Assembly: GCA_026399195.1 (NCBI GenBank)
Contig: JAPLRK010000083.1
Span: 1-64,000 of the forward strand
DNA from: Legionellales bacterium
Lineage (GTDB): Bacteria; Pseudomonadota; Gammaproteobacteria; Legionellales; Legionellaceae
DNA: 64,000 nucleotides
Direction: 5' to 3'
The translations under genes and the position numbers were made by a program. Shown in pieces: positions 1 to 9,021 of this stretch. Every line of letters starts with the position of its first letter. Position 1 is the first letter of the stretch. The notes beneath the pieces were generated by a model, which was given only the letters and a program-made list of their open reading frames with translations, was not told where the DNA came from and made no database searches.

Positions 1-115
1 AGCAGCAGCCGCTGCAACAGGTGGGGCAGCAACAGGTGGGGCAGCAGCCGCTGCAGCAGGTGGGGCAGCAACAGGTGGGGCAGCAGCCGCTGCAGCAGGT
101 GGGGCAGCAGCAGGT
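1..115. repeat. 39-bp tandem coding repeat (minisatellite)
   Basis: The motif GGTGGGGCAGC recurs in a 39-bp period (starts at 20, 59 and 98, with intermediate half-units at 35 and 74). It keeps the minus-strand reading frame and encodes 13-residue Ala/Pro/Val units. About three units are visible, and the array continues past the window edge. It is in frame, so gain or loss of units would change protein length without frameshifting. Confidence 0.8.
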
Positions 116-645
116 GAGGCAGGCGTGCCCCCAGCAGCAGCCCCTGGTACAGGGGCTGCTGCTGGGGGCACGACCGGTGGAGTGTGGGGAGGCACCCCTG
201 GTGGAGCAGCTGGGGTCGCACCCGGTGGAGTGGCTTCGGGAGCCCCAAATATTGCGTTCTTTGCTTTGTTATATAATGCTTTCGGCCCAGTATAAAGCAG
301 CCGTCCCGGCAGACCGAGAAGCCCCATGATCCCTCCCCCATATCTTGCTTTCATATTATCTACGATGACAGCCAGACCCTTAATCAATGCGTCGGATGCA
401 CCTGCCATATTTTGAGCGAAAGTACCACTGCTACCCTCCAAGCCTTGCTTCTCTATGACTTTATTATACTCCGCATCTTTCTTAGCCTTCGCAGCTCTTA
501 CGGCCTCGTCTCGATCCGTGGGTTCTGGTTTGTCTGAGGCGGGCTTGGCACTGGTACGCCCTGGAGGGGCGGCGGGTTTAGCCGGTGGAGGACCTCCTCC
601 CAAGGGGGGGGGAGTGACTGGGGAGACTGGCGGTTTCGCTGACAT
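1..645 (-). CDS. Pro/Ala-rich repeat protein, partial (3' end outside window)
   Basis: An open frame runs leftward from ATG 645-643 off the window edge (215 codons seen). GAGGTG lies 6 nt before the ATG and is a good ribosome binding site. The N-terminus is Pro/Gly/Ala-rich with three Pro codons made from a C9 run. A charged segment follows (about residues 38-60), then a more ordered stretch (about 60-125, with QNMAGASDALIKGLAVIVDN and a Gly/Leu-rich part). After that comes a low-complexity Pro/Ala/Val tail with 13-residue periodicity. No signal peptide is evident. The family is not recognised. In a Legionella-like genome a surface, secreted or effector role is possible but unsupported. Confidence 0.7.
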   Translation of the reverse strand, partial: MSAKPPVSPVTPPPLGGGPPPAKPAAPPGRTSAKPASDKPEPTDRDEAVRAAKAKKDAEYNKVIEKQGLEGSSGTFAQNMAGASDALIKGLAVIVDNMKARYGGGIMGLLGLPGRLLYTGPKALYNKAKNAIFGAPEATPPGATPAAPPGVPPHTPPVVPPAAAPVPGAAAGGTPASPAAAPPAAAAAAPPVAAPPAAAAAAPPVAAPPVAAAAA

Positions 646-730
646 GATACACCTCATCTATTTTTTCAGTGATTATAGTGTAATTATAGACTAACTCTCA
701 CAAAAAAGATGTCCTAAAGGAGACCAACTG

Positions 731-1507
731 ATGAACCGTGATGATTTTCGCTACATGTGGCGTGGGAAACCCTTGCGTGGGTTAGGCAAACCTGAATCTA
801 GTCTTTTAGAACCTATTTTTCAAAAGGGACGCGGTAACCAACGTGCGTTGCTGCTGTTGCATGGATTTTCTTCCTCACCCGCGGTATTTCGAGTCATGTT
901 ACAAGCATTGCTGCCCTATGATGCTATTCTTTGCCCTACCCTCCCGGGACATGGTGAAAACATCTCGGCTTTTGGAACGGTGAAGGCCCAAGATTGGTTG
1001 ACAGCCTCCGAAATAGCTTGCGAGACGCTGGTTCAAAACTATGCTAGCGTTGATGTGCTTGGACTTTCTTTAGGGGGATTGCTGGCCTGTCATCTCAGCC
1101 AACACTTTAAGCTACATCACCTCTATTTACTAGCACCAGCCCTTGCCCTATCCATCAACATTCCCTTGGCTTTAAAGGGCCTCCATCTCATCCATTACTT
1201 GGGCGTGCAATCGATCCGTAATCGGGCAGGAAATTTATGCTCTAAACGCTATGGCGAGCTGGCCTACCGAAGATTACCGCTCACCGCCATCATGGAAATA
1301 TTAACGCTCATTCAGACCTTCCCATTCACCCCCCCCACCTGTCCCACCGATCTCTTTCTAGGTCGTTTTGATGAAGTCGTTCATACCAAAAAAATCGCCA
1401 ATCTTATGAAAAATGTACCCAATTGCGAAACCCACTGGCTAGCCAATTCAGCGCATGTCTTACCTTTAGACAACGATGTGGATCAGATTATTCAACGGAT
1501 GGTTTGA
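731..1507 (+). CDS. alpha/beta hydrolase, carboxylesterase-like
   Basis: This 258-aa protein has an alpha/beta-hydrolase layout: oxyanion-side HGFS at 44-47, nucleophile elbow GLSLGG with Ser113, a likely acid Asp214 in GRFDE, and His242 in NSAHVLPLD. The spacing matches Est30-type monoacylglycerol lipase/carboxylesterases. No signal peptide is seen, so it is probably cytoplasmic. An AAGGAG ribosome site sits just ahead of ATG 731. It is divergent from the repeat gene on its left and stands alone. The substrate cannot be inferred; esters of short to medium fatty acids are usual for the family. Confidence 0.8.
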   Translation: MNRDDFRYMWRGKPLRGLGKPESSLLEPIFQKGRGNQRALLLLHGFSSSPAVFRVMLQALLPYDAILCPTLPGHGENISAFGTVKAQDWLTASEIACETLVQNYASVDVLGLSLGGLLACHLSQHFKLHHLYLLAPALALSINIPLALKGLHLIHYLGVQSIRNRAGNLCSKRYGELAYRRLPLTAIMEILTLIQTFPFTPPTCPTDLFLGRFDEVVHTKKIANLMKNVPNCETHWLANSAHVLPLDNDVDQIIQRMV

Positions 1508-1531
1508 ACTCAAAATAGGTCATGATCGAAA

Positions 1532-2479
1532 TCATTTGTTGTACTCATCATATTCTTGAACAAACGGTGAGGCCAAATTGCGCATATCTAACACAGCCCC
1601 ATCTTTCGCCATAAAATCGGCTTTCATTGCGGGGACATTGTAAAAGTGAATATCACTCTTATCCAACGCCAAAGTATGTTGCCGAAGGACTGCTGACATT
1701 TCAGCAATCGATTGGTCATGCGTCTTCACAAAAGCACGATCTGCACGTAAATAACGGCCGTTAAAGCGTGCCGTGCCCCACAATTCGACATTGAGCTTTT
1801 CAGCTTGACCCGCCAATTGAATCCAGGCTTTGCCACGACCTCGAATGGTTAATTCCTGGCTTTTAACCCAAAACAAACTCAAACGACCCTCATTTTTCAT
1901 ATCCAAGGTGGCCAAATGAACTTCGCCTACCAACCGAACCACCGTTTTACCGCTCAGAATCAACTGCAAATGAGGGCTGCTGATCCCGGTGATTTCGGTA
2001 TATCCATGCCCACTTAATTCAAGTTTGCGCAATCCAATGTGACCTTGCAAGGTGACAGGCCCTTGATTGACAATCTCTACATCCAACAAACGCGTATTTA
2101 AATTCAACCCACTCACACGCCCTACACCATGATATGCCAAAGCATGAAGATGTGTGGTTCTCACCTCCACTTGAACATGTCCAAAACGTGGATAACCAGC
2201 CCCAACCGTCACATGTAATACGCCACGAACGACCTGGGTCACAACAAAGGCCAAATCACGAGGATCACCTTTCAAAATAACTTGTGAATGACGAGCACCG
2301 GTATGCAAACTCAGATCTAACACCCCCCGAACATCTACGCCCGTAAACGCCGCCACCTGACGATGTTGTAAAGCACTACCAAGTGACGCCACAGGTGCAG
2401 GTGCCTGGACCTGGGTTTTGTGAGTACAGCTTGTCAACAAGACACAACAGAGGATCGAGAAACAAACCTTATAGAACAT
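1532..2479 (-). CDS. lipoprotein with DUF2807 (head GIN) beta-solenoid domain
   Basis: The N-terminus is a lipoprotein signal ending in lipobox LTSC with Cys18 as the lipidated residue. The remaining ~297 residues show the alternating hydrophobic pattern of DUF2807/GIN-domain proteins: an opening FTGVDVRGVLDLSL, then repeated short strands with valines and glycines typical of a right-handed beta-solenoid. The protein is therefore predicted to be membrane-anchored and periplasmic or outer-membrane exposed. Its biochemical role is unknown in this family. It converges on the hydrolase gene with a 24-bp gap and appears monocistronic. Confidence 0.7.
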   Translation of the reverse strand: MFYKVCFSILCCVLLTSCTHKTQVQAPAPVASLGSALQHRQVAAFTGVDVRGVLDLSLHTGARHSQVILKGDPRDLAFVVTQVVRGVLHVTVGAGYPRFGHVQVEVRTTHLHALAYHGVGRVSGLNLNTRLLDVEIVNQGPVTLQGHIGLRKLELSGHGYTEITGISSPHLQLILSGKTVVRLVGEVHLATLDMKNEGRLSLFWVKSQELTIRGRGKAWIQLAGQAEKLNVELWGTARFNGRYLRADRAFVKTHDQSIAEMSAVLRQHTLALDKSDIHFYNVPAMKADFMAKDGAVLDMRNLASPFVQEYDEYNK

Positions 2480-2604
2480 CAGCAGTCATCCAATAACCAT
2501 CATGAGACTACCTTAGATGAAGTTCTCCCTTAGTGCAAGAAAAAGCAATTGCTTCATTCAAACTAAAAATGCTAAGGTGATATCTGCTTAAGCCAAGGAT
2601 CGAG

Positions 2605-3378
2605 ATGAAACGGACCCAACGCATAGCCTCATGGCTGATTCTGTGTTTATCATGCTTCTGCTCGTCTGCTTATGCCACCATCAGAGTGGGCACCGTGGTT
2701 TTTGATCCCCCTTATGTGTTTACGCTAAACCAGGGGTTCGAGGTGGACTTGATCAAACTGCTTTGTCACCAAATGAATCAACCCTGCACCCTCATCCCCA
2801 TGACGTATGATGATTTATTCATCGCCTTGCAGGAGAATCTCATCGATGTGGCCGTGGATGGGATTGACTTCTATCTTCCTCCCAATCCGTTGAATGGCGG
2901 ATACATTTTTTCTTACCCCTACTTATTGAGCAAAGCACAATTTTTAACCTTACAATCCAATAAGATCAACTCCGTAGCTGACTTACCTCAAGGCTCAAGC
3001 GTGGGGTTGATTCAAGAGCGGATCAATTCAACATTAGGTATTTATTATCATTTTTTTACATCAACCTATGGCTCACGTTTTAAAATCACACTGTTCCATG
3101 ATTTAGATACGCTGATAGGTGCCTTGAGCGACGGACAGTTAACCGCCGCATTTGTTGATGTTCAAGAAGGAAATTACTGGGCTCAAAATGGAAACAAAGA
3201 ATTTAAACTTCTCGATAGTCCCATGAAAGTAGGCGACGGCATTGGGATCATGTCCTTACAAAAAAACAAATCCATTATCGACGCATTTGATCAACAATTA
3301 AAACACATCGAAACGAATCAAGACTTCATCAAACTTTACAATACCTATTTTGGGATCCTACCGCCGTCTCCTCATTAA
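2605..3378 (+). CDS. periplasmic solute-binding protein, family 3 (amino-acid type)
   Basis: This 257-aa protein has a Sec signal peptide (about residues 1-24, ending SSAYA). The mature part has the SBP_bac_3 pattern: IRVGTVVFDPPYVF near the mature start, GFEVDLIKLLC, a central LPQGSSVGLIQERIN segment and the C-terminal IDAFDQQL...FIKLYNTYFG. The family captures amino acids for ABC importers. No permease or ATPase gene is adjacent, so it is an orphan binding protein, or serves a transporter elsewhere or a sensing role. Its stop overlaps the convergent batD stop by 4 bp. The ligand is not predictable here. Confidence 0.8.
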   Translation: MKRTQRIASWLILCLSCFCSSAYATIRVGTVVFDPPYVFTLNQGFEVDLIKLLCHQMNQPCTLIPMTYDDLFIALQENLIDVAVDGIDFYLPPNPLNGGYIFSYPYLLSKAQFLTLQSNKINSVADLPQGSSVGLIQERINSTLGIYYHFFTSTYGSRFKITLFHDLDTLIGALSDGQLTAAFVDVQEGNYWAQNGNKEFKLLDSPMKVGDGIGIMSLQKNKSIIDAFDQQLKHIETNQDFIKLYNTYFGILPPSPH

Positions 3379-4997
3379 AGATGAATCGGGGGTAAATCAC
3401 AACGTCTGTTTTTTCGAACAGCCTTCTTTCGTAAAAAAACAATCACAGCGCGCCACAAGGCCCTCCCTTGCCAGGGATGTTTTCTATCTGCCCCATAAAG
3501 AACTTCCGACAACACCGTGATTTGTTTCTTCAATGCCACGTCATGTACCCAACTTGCAAAGTCCTGCATATCAAAACACTCGACCTCTGGCCACCTTAAA
3601 CGAGCCCAATCCAGTAATGCAACTTGTGCATCAACCGCGTTATTTCGAACACACACTCGATGCAAACGCTTGAAAGCTTTACCCAAAGCATAACGCGCGC
3701 ATAATCTTCCCTTGAGGGCAAATAACACCCCCACACACACCACAAGGCCAAAGAACCATTTGACCCAAGCATCAGTTGCGTGATGTGCCACTGGGATGAG
3801 ACGGTTTACCCTCTCGACTTTAGGCGCCACTGAAGACGACTTGGTTTGTGACGCGCTACTTCCCATTTTGGCCCCAACAAAAAAGCTACGAGCAGGGAGG
3901 GTAGCGACTTCGTTTTTACCCGTGACCGTATCAAACCAAGGGACCTGCACCTTGGGTAAAGTGATTTGACCCGCATGATTCAATAAATAGGTGGCTTTCA
4001 CCTCCATACGCCCCATAAGAGCCTGATCACTTGCTGTGTTGGTCAATATGGGTTTTTCCATATACACGTGAAACAGAGGCCCACCCACCATAGAAAGATT
4101 CGGGAGCAATTGTGCAGGCAACCCCTGAGCCTGCAAGGTCACCGTGCGGGTAAGCGTATTACCTTCCTTCAGTGTGTCACCTTGATCGTAGATCTCGGTG
4201 AGACTCACTTGGCTTGCGGGTAGCCAATCGATGGCTTTTTCCTGTTTGGGAACGGGCAATACCTGCAACGTTGTGTCTTTGGTACGCGCACTCAAACGCT
4301 CAGGAATGGATGCCATCACCAGCGCATTCAAAGTAGGCGAATGAATCGTCAAAGGACCTTTTTTCTGTGAAAAAATCGCGTATTTTTGCTCCTCAACAGC
4401 ATATGGACGCCCCTCCAAGGTGCTCTCATAACGCCGAGCATCACCCAAAGGCACCATCAACGCATCTTCTACCTGCGGAGGCTGGTAGGCTGCATCCAAC
4501 AGCTGTTGATGATGATAAAGCTTCACCGTATAAAGCACTTGCTGGTTCACAAAAGGCTTTGATACGCTAACCGTGGTCTTTAATTGCACCCCTTCCGTCT
4601 TGGCATCCTCTCCTTGATCACTCAGAGAAGCATCTAGACCACTAACCACCTCAATCTGCATGGGGATACTCTGCTGATGCCCTATTTGTACAGAAGGAAT
4701 GGTCAAAACCCCAATTTTTTTTGGGCTAAGAATAACCGTCCATTTTGCCTCACTGATGGTTTGTCCGTTGATAACGCTATACGCCATGGTTCGCTCAGTG
4801 CCAATGATGCTAAAGTCAAGCTGCAAAGGGATTAAATTAGGGATCCCCCCTGGTGGAACATCCATGGTAAATGTCAGCCGAAACGACTCTCCCAAATGAA
4901 CCTTGTTCGGATGGATATCCACAGCAATGCGAGCAAAGGCCACCCCAAACCAACACAGCATCAGCACAAAAAAAATGAATCCACGAACTCGAATCAT
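3375..4997 (-). CDS. batD: BatD-family protein
   Basis: Last gene of the bat operon. The chosen ATG 4997 overlaps the upstream TPR-gene stop in an ATGA arrangement; a GTG at 5006 is the alternative. The 540-aa product has a signal peptide (MIRVRGFIFF... ending VAFA) and long beta-rich periplasmic regions, with IHPNKVHLGESFRL at the mature start as in BatD/oxygen-tolerance proteins. A transmembrane helix (WFFGLVVCVGVLFAL) sits about 130 residues from the end, followed by a basic cytoplasmic tail. BatD is thought to work with VWA-domain BatA/B at the inner membrane in envelope stress tolerance; the molecular activity is not settled. Confidence 0.85.
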   Translation of the reverse strand: MIRVRGFIFFVLMLCWFGVAFARIAVDIHPNKVHLGESFRLTFTMDVPPGGIPNLIPLQLDFSIIGTERTMAYSVINGQTISEAKWTVILSPKKIGVLTIPSVQIGHQQSIPMQIEVVSGLDASLSDQGEDAKTEGVQLKTTVSVSKPFVNQQVLYTVKLYHHQQLLDAAYQPPQVEDALMVPLGDARRYESTLEGRPYAVEEQKYAIFSQKKGPLTIHSPTLNALVMASIPERLSARTKDTTLQVLPVPKQEKAIDWLPASQVSLTEIYDQGDTLKEGNTLTRTVTLQAQGLPAQLLPNLSMVGGPLFHVYMEKPILTNTASDQALMGRMEVKATYLLNHAGQITLPKVQVPWFDTVTGKNEVATLPARSFFVGAKMGSSASQTKSSSVAPKVERVNRLIPVAHHATDAWVKWFFGLVVCVGVLFALKGRLCARYALGKAFKRLHRVCVRNNAVDAQVALLDWARLRWPEVECFDMQDFASWVHDVALKKQITVLSEVLYGADRKHPWQGRALWRAVIVFLRKKAVRKNRRCDLPPIHL

Positions 4998-5710
4998 TGG
5001 TCCCACCCATGAAGTCTGCGCAAATGATCTCGCAAAAATTTTTCCCGCATCAACCCACCTGGATCATCAGGAATCAAACGTAACCATTGCTCTTTAGACT
5101 GTTGTTGTTCACGATCGGCTTCTGTGGCTTCAGGAATAGGCTTATCTTTGTCTTTTCTTGGAGAAGCCTTCTCCTCGCCCTCTTTCTTGGCTTGATTTTC
5201 CTCATCCGTCTGCTTCTGCTCTTGACTTTGCTGGTCCTGATTTTGCTTATCTTTGTTTTTTTGATCCTGATGCTGTTTGTCCTGATCTCTCTGATCCTGC
5301 TTTTTCTGATCCTTCTCTTGTTTTTGTTGCTCCCTTTTCAACAGATCCAGAACGACTTTACGATTAAAAATGGCATCTTGATGCTTCGGGTTTATCGCTA
5401 AAGCCGCATCATAAGCCTTAAGCGCCTTTTCGTATTGACCCATTCGGGCCAACGCGTTGCCTTGATTATAGTAGGCCTCTTCATTTCTAGAAGCGGCATA
5501 CAGCTTTGCCGCTTCGTCAAAATGACCCGCACGATAGGCTGCCGCAGCACGCCAATCTTCTCTCATGAAAGTGCTTTCCGCTTCTGCAAACTGCCCACGG
5601 CTCATCATCTTTTGTGCTTGTTGATCAGGCGTCACCCACAGATCTTGCCAAGAGAAAGCGTGCACTACCTGAACGAAACAAAGCCCAAGAAATCCCAAAT
5701 ATCGCTTCAT
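4994..5710 (-). CDS. batC: BatC-like TPR protein with charged low-complexity tail
   Basis: The start is placed at ATG 5710, which overlaps the batB stop by 4 bp (ATGA) and has GAGGA upstream; the frame is open further upstream but without support. The 238-aa product begins with a signal or anchor segment (MKRYLGFLGLCFVQVVHAF). It carries about two TPR units (around residues 60-120, with YYNQGNALARMGQYEKALKA and DAALAINPKHQDAIF). A long Gln/Lys/Asp/Glu stretch (about 125-205) follows and is likely disordered or coiled. TPR partners of BatA/B are usual in this operon and probably scaffold the VWA proteins. Confidence 0.85.
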   Translation of the reverse strand: MKRYLGFLGLCFVQVVHAFSWQDLWVTPDQQAQKMMSRGQFAEAESTFMREDWRAAAAYRAGHFDEAAKLYAASRNEEAYYNQGNALARMGQYEKALKAYDAALAINPKHQDAIFNRKVVLDLLKREQQKQEKDQKKQDQRDQDKQHQDQKNKDKQNQDQQSQEQKQTDEENQAKKEGEEKASPRKDKDKPIPEATEADREQQQSKEQWLRLIPDDPGGLMREKFLRDHLRRLHGWDQ

Positions 5711-6639
5711 AGATCTATCCTCAGGAGCGCATTTCGACGGAATAGCGGCAAGAGGAACAGCAAGGCAGGGATCAGAAACCAACGCCCTTCATCACGCCAC
5801 ACAGGGACGTCCTTTTGTTCCTGCTCCACCACATCGTGATGTCCTTTGGTGTCCTTCAGCCATTGATCCAAATCACTAGACGTATCACTCATCGGGATCA
5901 GCTCGCCACCGCCGGCTTTTGCCAGCGCCAAAAAATGAGGATCACTGGCAGTCTCATGGCCAATCACCGGCATAATGGATGTTTGAAGACCATGCTTTGA
6001 TAAAGACGCTGCCTCTGAAATGGCTGAATCTGAAGGAGGGACAGCCGTCAACACCAAAAGTTGCCCCTGATGAAACCCTGCATCTGAGATCAGCTGCTCG
6101 GCTTGCTGAAGCGCTGTGGAGAGTTGTTGACCTTGCACGGGCATCACATCTGGTGTCAGCGTTGAGAGAAGCGCATCGATGGTTTGCCCATCATCGGTTA
6201 AGGGCGAAACAACAAAAGGCTCGCCGGTGTAAACCACCAGCCCCCATTGACCTACGTCATGATACTGGAGTAAGTCATGCAATTTGAATTTAGCACGCTG
6301 CAATCGCGAAGGCGTGAGATCAATTGCCAACATCGCGTCTGAAAGATCAAGCACCACGACTCGGGGCTCTATGTGTTGGTAAGTCGGTACTGGAAAACGT
6401 GACCACGTGGGCCCTGCCAAACTGATGATCAGGAACAAAGAGCTCAAAACCAACAAGACCTTAGACAAGCCACGTCGCCCTAAATGACGCGTTTCTAGGA
6501 TGAAAGGCAACAGATGTGCATCGCAAACCCCACGCCAAGCCTTACTCCGCAAGGTTTGCACCACCATCCCCCACAATAAGAGGCAGGTTGGCACAAGCGC
6601 CAATAACCAAAAAGGCCGCAGAAAATGAAACGACGTCAT
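5707..6639 (-). CDS. batB: BatB-like VWA-domain inner membrane protein
   Basis: Start at ATG 6639: it shares one base with the batA stop (TGATG) and has a strong GAGGAGG site; a longer in-frame extension overlaps batA and is rejected. The 310-aa protein has N-terminal membrane segments (about 9-30 and 58-76), a VWA domain starting near residue 93, and a C-terminal helix (FLIPALLFLLPLF). The MIDAS motif reads D98-L-S100-D-A102, so the third position of DxSxS is Ala instead of Ser, which may weaken metal binding. This contrasts with BatA, whose motif is intact. Confidence 0.85.
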   Translation of the reverse strand: MTSFHFLRPFWLLALVPTCLLLWGMVVQTLRSKAWRGVCDAHLLPFILETRHLGRRGLSKVLLVLSSLFLIISLAGPTWSRFPVPTYQHIEPRVVVLDLSDAMLAIDLTPSRLQRAKFKLHDLLQYHDVGQWGLVVYTGEPFVVSPLTDDGQTIDALLSTLTPDVMPVQGQQLSTALQQAEQLISDAGFHQGQLLVLTAVPPSDSAISEAASLSKHGLQTSIMPVIGHETASDPHFLALAKAGGGELIPMSDTSSDLDQWLKDTKGHHDVVEQEQKDVPVWRDEGRWFLIPALLFLLPLFRRNALLRIDL

Positions 6640-7649
6640 CACAAAACCTCCTCGCGTCGCCACCATTGCCCCCACCCACCTCGTTGAAAAAGCCAAAACA
6701 ACCAAAGTAGAAAAGCCAAGGTCAAAGGCCAAGGATAATACTCATGCTGTGGGCGCACACTGGCATCGTCCAAAGAAACTGTCTCTAAGCGATGAATACT
6801 CTGATAAATGTCTTGTAGGGATTGTCCATCGGTTGCACGAAAATAACGACCACCTGTCATTTTTGCGACTTCTTTTAAGGTGTCCTCATCCAAATCAGCC
6901 GTTGCATTCATATTAAAAAATAACCCACCCAATGCTTGCGGATCAACTTCTGAACCCAAACCTATCGTATAAATTTTGATATGATCCACGACGGCCAGTT
7001 GAGCCGCTTTCAAGGGCGCCAACACGCCGGAATTATTCACGCCATCAGTTAATAAAATAATCAAACGCCCTTTTTCTGGCACATGTTGCAAGCGTTTTAC
7101 GGCAAGTCCCAAAGCGTCCCCAATGGAAGTGGTTCTCCCGGCCAACCCCACGGTGGCATCCTCAAGCCGCATCAACACACTATGCCTATCGTGCGTCAAT
7201 GGCGTTTGCAAATACGCTTGAGTTCCAAACAGAATAAGCCCAAATTTATCACCCAGCCTTTGTTGAACAAACTGTGCTGCAGCACGCTTCACCACGGCCA
7301 ATCGTGTTGCGGGACGTCCATGCATGATCATATCGTTTAAAGCCATACTTGGAGAAAGATCTAGAACCATCATGATGTTATGACCATCGCGTGCCACTGG
7401 CTGCGGCTCCCCGACCCACCTAGGACCTGACAGTGCGCACAAGACAAGAAACCAAATCAATAACAAAAGTGTGATTTGGCGACGAGAATCAGGTTTTCGC
7501 TTTTCGCTTTCCAAAAAGCTCGTCATCGCATGAAAAAAAGGAACATGGAGCGCCTCAGGCACTTGAAGTGAGGCGCTTGGCAAAAAAAACCAGATAAGCC
7601 ATGGCAGTGGCAAAAAGACCAAAACCCAAGGACAGGCTAACTCAAACAT
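6639..7649 (-). CDS. batA: BatA-like VWA-domain inner membrane protein
   Basis: The start is ATG 7649 (MFELACPWVL), with GGAGGGG just upstream; it overlaps the DUF4381 gene by 13 bp. The 336-aa protein has two N-terminal membrane helices (about 5-24 and 58-76). A VWA domain follows, with intact MIDAS DLSPS (D97, S99, S101), the second-site LLTDGVNNSG and the usual helix-strand alternation, then a C-terminal membrane anchor (WPLTLAFLLWLFWLF). It is the canonical partner of BatB. VWA domains bind protein partners in a metal-dependent way, and MoxR encoded upstream is the likely chaperone ATPase for it. Confidence 0.9.
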   Translation of the reverse strand: MFELACPWVLVFLPLPWLIWFFLPSASLQVPEALHVPFFHAMTSFLESEKRKPDSRRQITLLLLIWFLVLCALSGPRWVGEPQPVARDGHNIMMVLDLSPSMALNDMIMHGRPATRLAVVKRAAAQFVQQRLGDKFGLILFGTQAYLQTPLTHDRHSVLMRLEDATVGLAGRTTSIGDALGLAVKRLQHVPEKGRLIILLTDGVNNSGVLAPLKAAQLAVVDHIKIYTIGLGSEVDPQALGGLFFNMNATADLDEDTLKEVAKMTGGRYFRATDGQSLQDIYQSIHRLETVSLDDASVRPQHEYYPWPLTLAFLLWLFWLFQRGGWGQWWRREEVL

Positions 7650-8110
7650 GGTCCCCTCCGCTGCTTTACCCATGCCTCGGCCATGGTGAACAGAGGCTTC
7701 AAATCATGGTCTTGTGATCTCTGATAGGGAAGCTCCAGCAAGGCTACTCGAACGTCTTGAAAATTCAAACCTTTGCTCGTCTCGTTTAAAAACGCAATCC
7801 AGGCCTCATCCCTCAAACTTGCGACTTTCTCACGAGGAAAATACACCAGAGCAACACGTTTTAATAACTCAGAAACGCAGGCAGCACTTGATTGGGAATT
7901 AAGATCTGAGCAAAATTGCTGCTCATAAGACGATAACAACTTTAAGGCCACGCGTCGTGCACGCCCCCTCATATAATACCGAATGAGGACCATCAACAAC
8001 CCAACACTTATCCCTACTATCAACAAAGCAAGAGCGATCTTTCCAGAAGCCATTGGCCACCATCCAATCCTTTCAGGCAAATGAATGTCCTTCAAGGTGA
8101 TCTTATCCAT
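7637..8110 (-). CDS. DUF4381 membrane protein of the bat operon
   Basis: Start at ATG 8110 (MDKITLKDIHLPE), supported by GGAGA upstream and an 8-bp overlap with the DUF58 gene. This 157-aa protein has the opening LKDIHLPE seen in DUF4381 proteins, one membrane helix (about residues 24-45) and a soluble helical C-terminus with KRVALVYFPREKVASL. DUF4381 members sit between DUF58 and batA in many gammaproteobacteria and are presumed adaptor subunits of the MoxR/VWA complex. The precise role is unknown. Confidence 0.8.
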   Translation of the reverse strand: MDKITLKDIHLPERIGWWPMASGKIALALLIVGISVGLLMVLIRYYMRGRARRVALKLLSSYEQQFCSDLNSQSSAACVSELLKRVALVYFPREKVASLRDEAWIAFLNETSKGLNFQDVRVALLELPYQRSQDHDLKPLFTMAEAWVKQRRGPCLS

Positions 8111-9014
8111 GAGATCTCCGCAAAAATGTTTGTCGAACCAGCAGAGAAAGATCATGCAGCGCGGTCACTTGAACATAAGGGATTTGCAATCGCTTCAGAG
8201 GAGCTTGCACCTCTAAAATTCGTTGATCGCAATAGCGACGATATCCCGCATTTTCAGCAGGCTCTGATGTATCCAACACCCTGTCTTTTATACCGTCTGT
8301 GATGGGGTAACATCCGGGCGCGGGGGGAGAAAGTTCAAGGGGATCACAAAGATGATAAACCAACACGTCATTATGCAAGCGCAAGCGGCTCAGCAGACTT
8401 TCAGACTCTTTGTCCATCGAATAACAATCACTGATCACAATCAACAAGCTTCCCGGCCTAACCACGCGACGCACACGCTGCAAAGGATCACTTAACCGTC
8501 GACGAAGATCAGCATTTGGAGCGGGGCGCGCCTGGGTATAGAGACTCAGTGCCGCCAAAAAAGGCAATACGCCTGCTTTCCGTCCGCGGGGCATGAATTC
8601 ACGATGAGTATCTGCCGAAAACAGCAAACCGCCCACACAATCCCCACGCGATACGACAGTCCACGCTAAAATAGCGGCCAACCTTGCGGCAATCACCGAT
8701 TTAAAAGCCACACGGGTGCCAAAATACATGGATGGATTAAAGTCTATCAACAGAATAACAGGCCGCTCACGTTCTTCTTGATACAGTTTGACATGCGGTT
8801 TCCCAGTGCGTGCCGTCACTCGCCACTCCATGTGTCGAATGTCATCACCCGCTTGATAGCTCCGAACTTCAGAAAAATCCATGCCACGGCCTCGCCATGG
8901 AGACACATGTCCGCCCTGCTGTTTTGCTCGACCAGAGACATCCGCCGGGCCCTTTTGCACCAGTCGTTGCAGTCCAATCAGTTCGGTTAATTCAGTGGTG
9001 ATTCCGTATGACAT
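8103..9014 (-). CDS. DUF58 domain protein (VWA-like), MoxR partner
   Basis: This 303-aa protein has the DUF58 hallmark GRGMDFSEVRSYQAGDDIR followed by WRVTARTGKPHVK around residues 43-78, then LLIDFNPSM, a degenerate VWA/MIDAS-like strand. No membrane helix is seen, so it is probably cytoplasmic. It lies 7 bp downstream of moxR and overlaps DUF4381 by 8 bp, the standard order of MoxR operons. DUF58 proteins are thought to act as adaptors or substrates of the MoxR ATPase. Start ATG 9014 is the first in frame. Confidence 0.85.
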   Translation of the reverse strand: MSYGITTELTELIGLQRLVQKGPADVSGRAKQQGGHVSPWRGRGMDFSEVRSYQAGDDIRHMEWRVTARTGKPHVKLYQEERERPVILLIDFNPSMYFGTRVAFKSVIAARLAAILAWTVVSRGDCVGGLLFSADTHREFMPRGRKAGVLPFLAALSLYTQARPAPNADLRRRLSDPLQRVRRVVRPGSLLIVISDCYSMDKESESLLSRLRLHNDVLVYHLCDPLELSPPAPGCYPITDGIKDRVLDTSEPAENAGYRRYCDQRILEVQAPLKRLQIPYVQVTALHDLSLLVRQTFLRRSHG

Positions 9015-9021
9015 GTTGATC

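Noticed and set aside
455-694. Plus-strand 79-aa frame near the left edge
   Set aside because: Antisense of the Pro/Ala-rich gene; its Gly/Ala bias mirrors the other strand and it has no ribosome site.
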